Source of the DNA: Phytopythium helicoides
Lineage: Eukaryota; Oomycota; Peronosporomycetes; Pythiales; Pythiaceae
DNA: 64,000 nucleotides
Direction of reading: 5' to 3'
Assembly (NCBI GenBank): GCA_024867545.1
Contig: JANFNE010000005.1
Coordinates: 868,001-932,000 of the forward strand
The stretch's first letter is position 1. Each line of letters starts with the position of its first letter. Position numbers and translations under genes: made by a program. Shown in pieces: positions 35,817 through 47,320 of this stretch. The notes below the pieces were generated by a model. It was not told the DNA's origin. It saw only the letters and a list, made by a program, of their open reading frames with translations, and ran no database searches.

Positions 35817-36255
35817 GACTCTCACCTGCTTGGGCATTGAGCGCACTCGCGTGTCTCGCTCGTCGCTCTCTGCAAGGAGAGGTCGGCTGCGGACTGGGAG
35901 CGCAGCCGGACAAGCCCAACCCTCGAGCCGCGTGCATGTAAATCGTCGCTAGCCAACGTAGGCCTCTCTGAATGTCTCCCAATCACCTCAATGCCAATCC
36001 CCACCATTCCTCCCTTCGCCTTCGTTGTGAACCCATCCGACTTCAACGTACGTCCAACTTGTCCACAAATATATAATTCTCACTTCACAGGTACCATAGA
36101 ATACAAGAGGTCTCTCGCCCTTGAAAGGTCGCCCGGTCTCATTTCCATCCCCAATAGAGAACCGCCCTCTATTCTGCCGACGCGGCTCGCCGCTGGTCCG
36201 CCAAGCGAATGGAGCGCCGCCACCCGACAACTCTCGCTCTTCCTGGCAGCGCTCG
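35817..36255. other. spacer CBEL-like / IMPDH-like, nothing seen
   Basis: About 440 bp with the upstream region of the IMPDH-like gene. No gene is supported. Confidence 0.45.
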
Positions 36256-37975
36256 ATGGCCGACATGGAGCTGCTGGACGGCGTGAGCGCCGCGCAGCTC
36301 TTCCGCGGCGAGGACAGCAATGGGCTCACGTTCGACGACATCATCGCCATGGTGCGCCCGCTGCGCTCTGGTCGCCAAACCTGCAGCTGCTGACGTTGTG
36401 CCCTGCGTGTTGGCGCTGGTGGTGGCGCGCTCCTCGACAGCCCGGCCACAGTGCGTTGCGATGAGCGGAACTGGCGGTGGAGAGCAAGCAGATGACTGAC
36501 GCGTGGTGCTGACACGTGCGCAGTCGACTTTGGATGCGAGGCCGTGGAGCTGCGCTCGCGCCTGACCAAGAAGATCTCGCTGGCCACGCCCATCGTCAGC
36601 TCGCCCATGGACACGGTGACGGAGGCAGACATGGCGGTCGCCATGGCGCTGCAGGGCGGCATAGGCATCCTGCACTACAACAACTCGATCGAGCAGCAGG
36701 CCGAGATGGTGCGCGCCGTCAAGCAGTTCGAGAACGGGTTCATCTCGAGCCCCAAGGTGCTCAGCCCCACCCACACGGTCGCCGACCTGGACGAGCTTAA
36801 GGTCTCGGGCGTTCCCATCACGGACAACGGACTCCCAACGGGCAAGCTCGTGGGTCTCGTGACCAGCCGCGACGTGGACTTTATCGAGGACCGCTCGCTC
36901 AAGCTGGCCGACGTCATGATCCCGCGCGAGAAGGTCACGGTCGCCAACTTCCCCTGCACACTCGAGCAGGCCAACAAGGTGCTCAAGAGCTCCAAGAAGG
37001 GTGCGTTTGGCTTGTTGGGCTTGCTTGCTTGTATAGCCGTGTTCTAACATTGTTGACCGTGCAGGAACGCTTCCAATCGTCAACTCGGAGGGTAACCTGG
37101 TGTCGCTCGTGACGCGGATGGACCTGGTCAAGACCCGCGACTACCCGAACGCACTTCGTGATGCTGAGACCCACAAGCTGCTCGTCGGTGCGGCTGTCCC
37201 TGTCAACCTGCAGTCGAAGCCGCGCATTGAGGCGTTGGTTGCTGCGGGTGCCGATGTCATCGTGCTTGACGCTCGCCAGGGTGACTCGACGGAGCAGATT
37301 GAGCTCGTCAAGTACCTCAAGCAGGCGCACCCGAGCGTTGAAGTCATCGGCGGCAACGTTGTCACCATGAAGCAGCTTAAGAACCTGCTCGAGGCCGGCA
37401 TCGACTCGGTGCGTGTCGGCATGGGTGTCGCTTCCGTGTCGACTTCGCAGATGGTCAAGGCCGTGGGTCGTGCCCAGCTCTCTGCCATCTACAGCACGGC
37501 TGTCATGGCCAAGAGCTACGGTGTTCCGGTCATCGCTGACGGTGGCATCGGTGGCTCGGGCAGTGCCATGAAGGCGCTTGCTCTTGGTGCCTCGTGTGTT
37601 ATGATGGGTTCGTGCCTTGCCGGTACCGCTGAGGCCCCGGGCGACTACTTTTTCCAGGACGGTCAGCGCCTCAAGCGTTACTATGGCAGTGGAAGCCACG
37701 AGTTCTACCGCCAGGTCGACCCGGACCACGCCGCGAACCTCGTGGCTGTTGGTGTTGCAGGTGCTGTCATCGATCAGGGTAGCGTTCACCAGTACGTGCC
37801 GTTCCTCCTGCAGAGTCTTCGTCACGGCTTCCAGGACCTTGGCCTTCGCTCAATCCCGAGCCTGCACGAGAACCTGTACGCTGGCACGCTTCGCTTCGAG
37901 CGCCGGACGCTCGGCGCGCAGAAGGAGGGCGGCGTGCACGACCTGTTCACCTACTCGAAGCAGCTGTACGCGTAG
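36256..37975 (+). CDS. IMP dehydrogenase-like protein with altered active site
   Basis: Fold and length (500 aa) are those of IMPDH, which oxidises IMP to XMP in guanine nucleotide synthesis. Exons 36256-36370, 36524-37000 and 37065-37975; the exon 1 donor is the least certain. Visible are [30 protein letters not shown], two CBS motifs ([25 protein letters not shown]), [23 protein letters not shown] and [17 protein letters not shown]. The active-site loop, normally GSGSICITQ, reads GVASVSTSQ, so the nucleophilic Cys is Ser. The Arg-Tyr flap, normally SQNRYF.E, reads QVDPDHAAN and lacks Arg-Tyr. The C-terminus ([19 protein letters not shown]) is conserved. No frameshift. It may be an inactive regulatory paralogue. 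Confidence 0.85.
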
Positions 37976-38513
37976 ACGCGTCCAGCTGCCGCTGTAGTCT
38001 AACACGCATTTGGGCCTGAATCTAATGCCCTTGCAGTGCTCCTCCTTGAGTTCGTGTTCTTCTTGCCTTGAGCAAAATGATTGGTGACGCTGTAAAATCG
38101 TGTTTGAAAAAGCTTGGATGGCCAAGGGAGACAAACAACAAGCATCTCGATCTCCTTAAGAAAGAGAAGACGGCAATGCAGGGTTTTGGCTTTGCAGTAA
38201 GTAACCTCTCCAAAAAAACTCCTCTTGGTGTCATGACCAAGTTGCATGGTTGTCATGATTGAGTTGAAGCAATCGCCACCTTGTTACAAACCAAAGTAAC
38301 CTTATCTGATACGTTTCTGTCTTCTCTCGTGCCGCCATCTTGTGAACGCCATCGCCAGCGCCGTCGACTGCTGAAGCTCTGCCTTCCGCTCGCCCTCCCG
38401 CTCGCCGCCCGCATCGCCTCGCCCCCGGCCTGACTGGAGCTTGACGCGCGCGTCTCTGCGGTTCCAACGCCGCCCCGCAGCCCTCGAAACTCTGCCTGAA
38501 GCTCGAGAAAACC
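37976..38513. other. spacer IMPDH-like / RING ligase
   Basis: About 540 bp. A 61-codon ATG frame starting at about 38077 (MIGDAVKSCLKKLGWPRET) is Lys-rich and has a GTAAGT inside it. It could be a small gene but nothing further supports it. Confidence 0.35.
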
Positions 38514-39892
38514 ATGGCTGAGTCGGCTGCTTCCGTCGTCACCGCGAGCGCCTCCACGTCCTCCAGCCCGCAGTTCTGGTGCCACGTGTGCGCCGCCAGC
38601 GTCTCGACGGTCATCGACGTCGATTCTTCAGAGGTCTGCTGCCGAGAGTGCGGCGGGAACTTCGTCGAGGAGATCGACCCGGTGGGTTTTGGATGGCAAG
38701 GCGCAAGCAGCAAGTTTCCCACGCCATCGCTGATGACAATGCATGCTGCTCGCTGAGTGCAGGAGGACCCGCCGCAAGGTTTTATGGCCCGTGAAGATGA
38801 GGAAGCGCCGACGGCTTCTTCCAGCAGTACGAGCGCAGAACAGGCGTCCACAACTACCGCAAGCGCCAATACACAAACGGGAAGCCCCGACCTCGACGGC
38901 CTTGGAGGAAGCACTGTGAGTGGCCCACAAGCACTAGAGCAGTTTACACGACTTACTAACAAGGTTGAGTCATCGATGCGATGGACAGATCTTCTCGTCC
39001 TTCGCAGACGACGCGGCTGGAGGACTAGATGCAGCGTTCCGTGCTCGGCGAAGTCGGTTCCGGTACGCTCCGTTTGGCTCCTTCGAAGAGCTGGTGTACT
39101 GGAAGTTAATAAGGCTACGGTGAATCTTTCAGTCGTTATGATCCGAGTCGTGGAGTGCGTGAAGAAGTGATGATGCCACCACCAGAGTAGGTCGCACTCC
39201 CGTCGCGCCTTCTGTCGATTGACAACTCACCCATGACTCGGTTTGGATTCCTACAGTCTGCTGCATTTCTTGTCGGGAGGTGGAGGCCGTGCTGGCGGGC
39301 GTCCAGTTGAGGTCTTTGTTGGGGGCGGCGATGGCAGAAATGCCGACGGATTGCTGAGTGCTCTAGACGGGATCTTTGGATTAGCGACCCCCATGCTGGC
39401 AAGCAACCCAGGTGACTACGCGTTTGGGAGTATGGCAAGCGTCATTAATCAGCTCATGCAAAACGATCCAAACCGGGTATGTAAGCTATCGTGGTTGAGA
39501 TCCCACTCATCGACTCAAACTGTGTTGAAATATTTAGCATGGAGCTCCGCCCGCGGCAAAGGAGACTGTAGAGCACCTACCCAAGCTCAAGATCACCCAG
39601 AGCGAGGTGGACGAAAACGCTGAGTGCCCTGTGTGCAAGGATGCGTTTGCTGTTGATGAAGATGCACATAAGCTTCCATGCGCACACTTGTTTCACCCTG
39701 ACTGCATTCTCCCGTGGCTGAAGCAGGTTGGTCTCGCTGCATTGATATGGATTACCAAAGCTCCTACCTTCAACTAACTGTGATTCACAACTCCAGCACA
39801 ACTCTTGCCCAGTCTGTCGATTTGAGCTACCAACCGATGACCCGGATTATGAACGCCGACGGCAACGAAGCGCAAGCTCGCAGTCTAGCTAG
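38514..39892 (+). CDS. RNF126/RNF115-type RING-H2 E3 ubiquitin ligase
   Basis: Transfers ubiquitin from E2 to substrates, mostly cytosolic. Exons 38514-38681, 38763-38915, 38989-39062, 39133-39186, 39257-39476, 39538-39726 and 39797-39892, 317 aa, with all phases closing. The N-terminal zinc ribbon (FWCHVCAAS...CCRECGGNFVEEID) is typical of RNF126/BCA2 ligases and can bind ubiquitin. A Ser/Thr-rich linker follows. The C-terminal RING-H2 reads CPVCKDAF...LPCAHLFHPDCILPWL...NSCPVCR. The splice model is needed to obtain the RING, because no single frame contains it. Confidence 0.9.
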
Positions 39893-40181
39893 CCGATTCT
39901 TGTGGCTCGCTTGTGCCCACCCGCTAATCTTCTGCTAGCAGCATTAATGGTCGAGGCACAAATCTGCTCGGCGCTGCCTTGCTTGCAGCTTGTGCATCGC
40001 CCACTGAATCCTTCAGAGAGTTTCCTCCCCCTCGCGGCACAAGGCGGTATTTGATAACACTGATAATGGCGGTGGAGACGACGAAATCTCATTTTGTTGA
40101 TTGTAAATACGCGGCGATTTGGAAGAGTCGCTGGGCAGCTCGATAAACAGAAAGCTCATTCCAGAAAACTACGGCGCAACG

Positions 40182-41579
40182 ATGCTGCTTGGCACGGATG
40201 AGCATAGAGTGTTTGATCGCCAAAAGGATCTCCAGGTCGCTATCGATCGCTACGAGGTATGTAGTCCTGAGCCGTGAAAGCCCAGGCTTTCCACGACCTC
40301 ATAGCTCTCTGGCCAGCTTCTACTTCGCATCGCGCGCTCACCAGCGCGATTCCCGGACTTTAGTGATGAGTTCGACGAAAACAAGTTGCAACTGGGACTT
40401 GCAGGTGCGGGTCAACTGGGCGGTATAGTGTAAGCTATGCTGACTAGACTCGGCAGAGTGCCGACTGTGCATGTGCATTTTGGAACGGACGAATTGGCAA
40501 CTAGTCGCTCGCTCGGAGGTGCCAGATAGTACGAGTAGAAAGGCTCAGATCCTCAAGTTGCAAGCCTCGCTAGATGAAGTGCGGCAGCTTTACCAGGTCT
40601 GTGCCCGGGTAGTGTTGCTGCTCTTCTTGGTTGTGTACCTGAGTGCGTTTGACTCCTAGTCACCCGCGGTGGCAAAGAGTACGGTTGCTGTGCAAGGTCA
40701 AATCCGCGTGCTCATGGAGACAGCAGAGCTGCAAGCCTTTTCTCAGGTTTCTAGTTGTCTGTCTGGATTGCTCTCAAGCGGGGAGGCTAAAAGCAGTCGG
40801 TGTGGACGGAGTAGCGTCGTGAGGAAGCGATCGCTTCACTTACAGAAGCCATTCGCCTGTGTTACTCTACAGCAGACGAAGCCACTGAAGCTCAACTAGT
40901 ACGTTTTTCTATAAGTCACTGCACAACAGATGCTAACGTTGACCTTGTAGACGAAGCGCATTAAAGAGCTCAAGCGGGGTGCAGATGCAGAAGTGTTGCT
41001 AGAGCAGTTGGAGGGATCAACAACATCAAGCGCCGAGAAGCAGATTCTGCAATTGGCTTTTGAGCGCGTAGTAGGACCCGACGGAATGCTTTCAAAGTGT
41101 CATCTCAAGCTACTTGCGAGCGAACTCAGCGCGCAGATCCATCTTCGGGACGACGAAGTCAATGAAATGTGGAGCCAGGTTTGCTTGTTTTTGGAATTGT
41201 TGTTGCCAACGCCAATGTGCGCCAAACTCACAAGTGCAAATGTGCACCATCCAGATTCTTGCAGCTTGCCATGTCTTGAGTACCGCCGATGCAGTGTCTG
41301 AGGTAGAATTTGGACAAGTCTGGCGCTGGTGGCTCAAGGGCGATGTGTTTGGATCGCTGCTTTTCTCAGCCAGCAAAACGCATCTGGGACGCAAAGGCAC
41401 TCCATCCAAAAGCGTACACACAGAATAGGGTCGTGCAGAACATTGCTCTTGGTGCACACGTGATTGCGTGGCACGGCGCATGCTCTTTGATTGCTCTTGT
41501 TGTGATTTTTTTATTCATTGAAGGTGCTCTCCGCTCGTCGCCAAGCAGTGCTGATCCGTCAGCACCATCAAAGAAGTAA
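40182..41579 (+). CDS. tail-anchored TPR/EF-hand-like protein, unidentified
   Basis: Family not recognised; the 5' end is uncertain. The frame containing ATG 40182 (MLLGTDEHRVFDRQKDL) is open upstream to about 40106. Seven exon pieces can be chained by GT-AG joins at about 40257/40304, 40404/40458, 40596/40660, 40747/40816, 40900/40952 and 41178/41255. Visible features are a helical repeat (QRREEAIASLTEAIRLCYST, TPR-like), a coiled-coil segment, an EF-hand-like acidic loop remnant (ADAVSEVEFGQVW) and a C-terminal membrane anchor (CSLIALVVIFLFIEGAL) with a short Ser/Pro/Lys tail. An extra A in the run at 41375-41378 separates the anchor from the rest. Confidence 0.5.
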
Positions 41580-41670
41580 TGCAGATCTGTGATCCTGATG
41601 AAGAGACGGACCGATTCGCCCACGAGCGAGCGACTAGCGCAACTACTAGCATATAAAACCACACAAAGAC

Positions 41671-44030
41671 CTAGCACTTGGTAAGCGCGCGAGTGGCAAA
41701 AAAGACCACGTCGCTGTCGGCATCCTGCTGGAGTGACTGAAGGCACGGCCGAGCGGAGTTTGCGAGCGCCGTCGGGTCAACCTTGTCCTGCAATCGCCTC
41801 GAGCGTTTTTGCCACATTGAATCGAATGTTTGGAACGGGGTCCTGTATCACCACAACAGCCATTTTAAGCTCGATCAAACCCACGCTGATATCAGTACAA
41901 CAACCCTTTACCTGGGCCAACTCGAGGACAAGAGGAATAAGCATCGCTTGGATCGTATCCGCGTCCATCGCCTCTGCCAACACCTTGACTGCGTGCAATG
42001 ACGTCAATCGATGGAGGTAGTTGGCGTTCGAGTGCATCGTCACGATCCGCGGCACAATATTGGTTTTTGCCCATTCAACACCAAAGTGCTGTGTTAGGTT
42101 GCGGAGGTTGACAGTTGCCGCCTCTGTTTGGCGAGAAAGCGCACGGTCAACGGCCACATAATCCACACTGTGCAAGCTCGACACCTACCTCGAATAGAAA
42201 AGACGGTATCTGCCAGCCACGACATGCAAAGGTCGGACAGCTGCTCCTCGAAGTACTCCCGCCCGAGCTGCGCGGCCAATAAAGGAATATACTCTATAAT
42301 TGCGAGCCGAATGCGCCACTGCCGGTCTTCAGCCAGATGCACAATTGCAGGTAGCAAAGATTGCGACAGCAACTCGATACCGATGACCTGGGAGAACGTC
42401 ACATAAAGTGAAGTGAGGTTATTGCACCATCCGACGTGGCTTGAGTGTACTGCTGCCTACATTGTTGCCTTCTTCGAGATTAGAAATAACGTTGAGGCGC
42501 ACTTCGGAATTTTGATCGTTGAGTAGCTACACGGCATAGCGTGAGATACTCATCGCCATAGTTGCACATGTGAACGACAGCAACGTACCAGAAGAAATAG
42601 CGGTAACAAATGCTCAATCGTAAGATCACGCCCCAAGAACGGCGCCACCTTCATAACAACAGATGCCTAGCGCCGAGCGCACGTGCTCCGACAAGTCACG
42701 TGCAAGTCGCTGGAAGGATGGCACAATTCGCTCTACGATGCGCTGTGGCTGTAGAACCTTCACGACACCAAGAACCTGAATGCAAGCAAAGAGGGAGGAT
42801 GCCGTCAGCTGATGATGAGTGGGAAAATACTCTCACGCCAGTTCGAACCTTGGAGGTGGCAGCCGTGCGCACTTCGGCTTCATTGTCTTCGAGTAGCGCC
42901 CCAATTGCGTCGCACAACGACGCATTCACGATATCGGCACCAATCGTTTCGCCAATTTCAGGGAATCGGTTTGCGACTGACCACCGCACACGCCACGATC
43001 CAGTCTCGTGCTGTTTCGAAAATTACCGGAAGAACCTGGTTCGCGACTACCTCTGGCGAAATCAAGCGAGCCAGAGCGACTGCGTTGTCGATTGAATGAA
43101 TTCTCACAGAGTCTTGGCGGTCTTGAGACAGCGTCAGAAACAGCGGGAGTAGATCTGTCGTGGCACTGGCACCATCCATCTGCGAGCAGGGTCAGTATCA
43201 TGACGAATACACTGGGACCCAGAAGCAATTGCATACCACGGAAGCAAAACCGCCAAGCGCAGCCGAGGCAGATTTCCGAACCATTGGGGTATCGTCTCGG
43301 CAAAGCTGACCGAACATTCCTCTCATCTCGCCCTGAATCTCCGCCGGCACGCGAGGGTAGCCAGCTTGAAAGAGGTTGCAGGATGCAATCCGAGAAGTAA
43401 ACCTGGAAGGTGAGGGGTTCCGATTGAACATCATGCAGAATGAGTGCCCAAGTTCCATCCATTCCAAAGCATTCGAACTCCCACCAGTCACGTGTGACGA
43501 GACGCCGCAGCACTGGCACAAAGTGTTCCACAACATGCCCGGCGTCCATCACCTCGACGACGCTGCAGATGGATCTGACGGCCATATCTCGGACGGACGC
43601 CTCATCGACCGTAGCGAGGGACTCGAGCGGGCTCAGCAGCAGATGAGCGTGAGCCGGTCCGCCCACGACCTCAACGAACTTGCCCAGCTCCTCCGCCATA
43701 ACCAGCAGCACCTCGTCCTCGTCGTCCAGCGAGTCTGCGGCACGTCGTCGTTAGCGCAGTCAAAAGGTCATGCCTCCTCGGCAATCAGCCAGCGCACCGT
43801 TTAGGAACGGGAGCAGCTCGCTCTGGGTGCGCTGCGTGCCCAGCGCCGAGGCGATGATGTGGATCTTGCGCATCGAGTTGAGGCGCAGCTGCACATCCTC
43901 GTGCTTGAGCTCGTCCACCAGGATGGCGATCGGGTACAGGCTGTCGTCTGCAGGCTCCACAGAACAGCGTGAGCGCGGTCGTTTCACCGTCGCCGCCGCC
44001 GCGCCGCGCACCTGTCGTCACCGCCGCCAT
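41671..44030 (-). CDS. PP2A scaffold (A/PR65) subunit, HEAT repeats
   Basis: Scaffold joining PP2A catalytic and B subunits in the cytosol and nucleus. Ten exons: 44030-44012, 43947-43798, 43734-43485, 43402-43237, 43179-42849, 42775-42589, 42526-42461, 42387-42189, 42123-41912 and 41842-41671. These give 582 aa if three +1 bases are ignored; the animal protein is about 589 aa. Family landmarks are [103 protein letters not shown] and [14 protein letters not shown]. Frame breaks lie at about 42999, 42667 and 41792, each rejoining the conserved HEAT sequence. Confidence 0.92.
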
Positions 44031-44575
44031 GGCCGCCAGCTGTCGTCCGCGCGGGTCCTAGCTGCGAGTCACGCAGAGCGTCGTGAGCTCGGCAAGTGGC
44101 GCCAGGGGGCGTTTCCCTCGCTCGCGGGTCAAGGAGCGAGGCGCCAGAAAGGGCGCGAGGCGCGCTCCCCCGCCGCCAGGGCCCGCCACACTCACTCTTG
44201 CGCTGTCGCAGGCGCTCGGTCGGCGCTCGAAGGCCCGGGAGCTCGGCAGACTCGCGCGCCACCGGCCGCCGCACGTCGGGGCTGTTGGAAGCGCTCGGTT
44301 CTGGGCGCCAAGGGGAGGGAAGGAAGGATCGCGCGCGCGCGCTGCCATTCGATCTCAGAGGACTTGCCGGATGGGAGGCAAAACACCGAGTCCCGCAGGT
44401 TTTCGAACATTACGGCAAGGCCTGACAGGAAACGCAGCGCCACGTTGAAGGCAACGCGCGCTGGGCGGAGATGGCGGCGGACCGAGGCGGAGATGCCGGA
44501 GATGACGCTGTATTATACGGTACTGTGTGCACGCGTGGGATGGAAGGGGTGAGCCCCCCTGCTAACTGGAAAGGA
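44031..44575. other. spacer upstream of PP2A-A, nothing seen
   Basis: About 545 bp of very GC-rich DNA between the PP2A-A start and the stop of the next minus-strand gene. Only shadow frames are present. Confidence 0.45.
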
Positions 44576-46686
44576 CTAGTAGAACGCGATGGACTGCTCG
44601 GCGCGGAAGCCGCCGCGAAGGTCGCCGGCCGCGGGGCTGGCCGCGCGCCGCGACGCCTCGAGCTGCAGGTTCTCGATGTGCCCCGACGTGATGCCCTGTG
44701 ACACCATGCGGATGCTGCAGTAGATGACACTGGCCCACTCGGTGCGCTGCTCCTCGGACGTCGTCTGCAGCACCAGCTTGTCGGACGGAGACCGCGCCAC
44801 GACGATGCACGTGTCGCGACCGGGCACCTGGATCAGGTTCAGGTAGCACCCGTACAGCGAGAATGACTTGCGGTGCTTGAGCTGCGTCTTGCCACCGCTG
44901 CCAGTGCTCACGATCTTGTAGTAGTGGATCTCGCCGTTCGTGACGATCACCATGCGCTTCTTCCAGTTCTCGAACCCGGACCGGGACTTCTTGACCAGCT
45001 CCCCCTTCTTGTAAGGCGGCAGCAGGAACTCGAGCGTCACGGGGAACGACGAAGCTCGTAACGTGGACCGCGCCTCATTGTACGTCTCTCGCAGGATACT
45101 CTTGCCGTCGACCGAGATGAGCTGGCTGCCAACAGCGACGTTGCCGCTTGGCGTGTGCGTGACGATCAGCGCCTCCGTTCGCTTCTCCATCTGAGGTCGA
45201 TCTCCTCTGGTCGGTGGAACTTCATCTGGATCTTCACTAGCGGAATCTCCTCGGCTCGCTTCACCACAAGCGCCAGTCCTGCCACGGTACCCTTTGCAGC
45301 AGTTCGGCCCAGCGCAGTCTGCGCTTCCTGCAGCGCCTCGATCCACAAGTGCATCGAGCTCTCATTGTGGGCATTCAGGTGCATCTCGAACTTGCCGTCC
45401 TTAGATGTCAGCACAAAGTAGTAGCGGCGGCCGTCAGAGCACTGTGCCATGCCCGGGCTCACGATCGTGTCCTTGAGAGCGACGGATCCTCGCAGCTCCT
45501 CCTGGTTCTCGGTGTAGTACAGCAGCTTTCCCTTCTCGATCCGGAAGAATCGGTTCTTCCAGTTCTTGTTGAAGTGCCCGCGCTTCATCAAGCACCCCTC
45601 CATGTGAATGTACGATGTCGGGTCGTCATACCGCTTCCACTCGTGCGGCATCTCGGTGTCCTTGACATAAAACTTGACCGTTTTGCGCAACGGGTCCCAC
45701 GGCTCTGTCGGGTTGGCGCCAGCGGCCGTCAGCTTGGCAATCCACTTGGTCATGTTGCGCTGCGACGGCGCCGAGATCATAAGGTTGCGCTGTGCCGTAG
45801 CGATCATGAAGACGAACTTCTTATCGATGAGGTTAGTCTGCACCGAGATGTCGGCCTTGGCACTGTAGCCAATGTCCATGGAGCCCTTGAGCCGCTTCTT
45901 CTGCTCGTCGGCGTAGTAGGACAGCACGCCGTCGTTGCGCAACACGAAGAAGCGCCAGTTCCACGTCTTGAACTGCTGGCCGCACTTCTCGAGCCATCCC
46001 TGCATGATGATACCCATCTCGTCGTCCTGCGCGTCCACCTTGACGTCAGCGCTGTGCTCGCTGGCCGCATCAGCCTCCTGGTTTTCTGCGCCAGGCGACT
46101 CGGCCCCCATCGCGTCGGAGCGCGACGATTGCCCGAGTACGTTGAGCCACGAGAATCTCAAGCTGTTCATGAGGCTGTTGCGGCGCCGCAGCGAGCCTAT
46201 GGGATCTTCGATTTGTTGTCGCTGCTGCATCTGCTGCTGCTCGTTACTGACGGAGCTCGTGCGCGCCGAGCGCATCGGGTAGGTGGCCGCGAAGTCGGGC
46301 AGCTCGCTGGGGACCACGTCCGTCTCGCGGCCGCCCGCCGCGTCCTCTACAGGCGGCTCGGTCGTCGTCGTGCTGTACATGCGCGCGTCGACGTACAAGT
46401 CGGTGGAGGCGCTGGACAGGCGGCGCGCGAAGCTGGCGTCGCCCTCGGCCCTGTCGGCGTCCCATGCCGTGCGCCGCCGCTGCTGGTGCAGCAGCTGCTG
46501 CTGCTCGAGCGCCTGCGCCATGGCCGGGTCCTCGTCCGCAGGGAGAAAGCTCGTGTGGCGACGGCGGCCGGGCGCGGCCTTAGGCTCTGCGCGCGCCGCG
46601 ATCGACGACGGCGGCGCGTCGTCCGCGGCGGGCGGCGGCTGCTTGGGCGCTGAGAAGTCGAGTGTCAGCCATTTCGTCAGCCCCAT
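44576..46686 (-). CDS. protein with three PH domains and a PDZ-like segment
   Basis: Likely phosphoinositide-binding adaptor. Single exon, 703 aa if one missing base near 45193 is restored; the ATG at 46686 gives MGLTKWLTLDFSAPKQP. The low-complexity N-terminal half has Gln and Pro/Ala runs. PH1: MQGWLEKCGQQFKTWNWRFF ... MTKWIAKL. PH2: MEGCLMKRGHFNKNWKNRFF ... HLWIEALQ. A PDZ-like stretch (ALIVTHTPSG..VGSQLISVDGKSI) spans the break. PH3 runs from FENWKKRMVIVTNGEIHYYK to EWASVIYCSI. It neighbours two phospholipase D genes on the same strand, compatible with a shared lipid-signalling theme though not proof of one. Confidence 0.82.
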
Positions 46687-47320
46687 CGTCGCAGGCGCGG
46701 ATCCACCGGCTCTGGGCCACTCTGGGCGCCGGAAAGACAAGGAGCAGCCACTTGACGCCTCGGGCGCTCGACGGAGAGTCTCTCTGCTCGGCGCAAGTGA
46801 CTCTGGCGCACGCGCGTCAACCGCCAGGCCAGTCGAGCGCTCGCCTCTCCATGAGCCTGGATTCTCGCGGAAAGAACCCGCAAAAATTGATCATTCGACA
46901 TGGCAGGTCGTTTCGAAGACGTTGGCGCGAGACGCATCCATCGATTCAGAGGTGCCATGCGTTTACATAGTTCAAGAGAGTGTTGGTGGACGAGTGGGGG
47001 AGAGTCGGAAGGACATGGCGAGCGTCGCCAAAATTTCGCGCGGCCGCTCGATGCTTCGCGCGGTCGCTGGCCCATGCGAGCTCGAGCCGATCGCTGGCGG
47101 GACGCTCGACTAAGCGGAGCATAATCCCCGAGGCAGGCAGGCAGGCAGGCAGAAGACCCCGCTGGCGGTTAGCGTGATCAGCTCGATGAGATGGCTGTCG
47201 GACCGTTCATAGACGCGCGCGGCGGCATTGCATCTTGGCAACAGCAAACTCCTCTGGAGGCTTTATATTGAAGGACGGAGTCGCACGCCTCTCCTCATCC
47301 TCGCTCGCCTGGCGTAACAC
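46687..47320. other. spacer PH-protein / PLD copy 1
   Basis: About 630 bp. It contains the upstream region of the PH gene and a GGCA repeat. No gene is supported. Confidence 0.45.
47131..47152. repeat. (GGCA)n tetranucleotide repeat
   Basis: Five tandem GGCA units in the spacer between the PH-protein and phospholipase D copy 1. Confidence 0.85.

Noticed and set aside
45349..46653. 434-codon open frame on the + strand
   Set aside because: Antisense shadow of the three-PH-domain gene; Arg/Val/Leu-rich from GC-biased codons, no domain.
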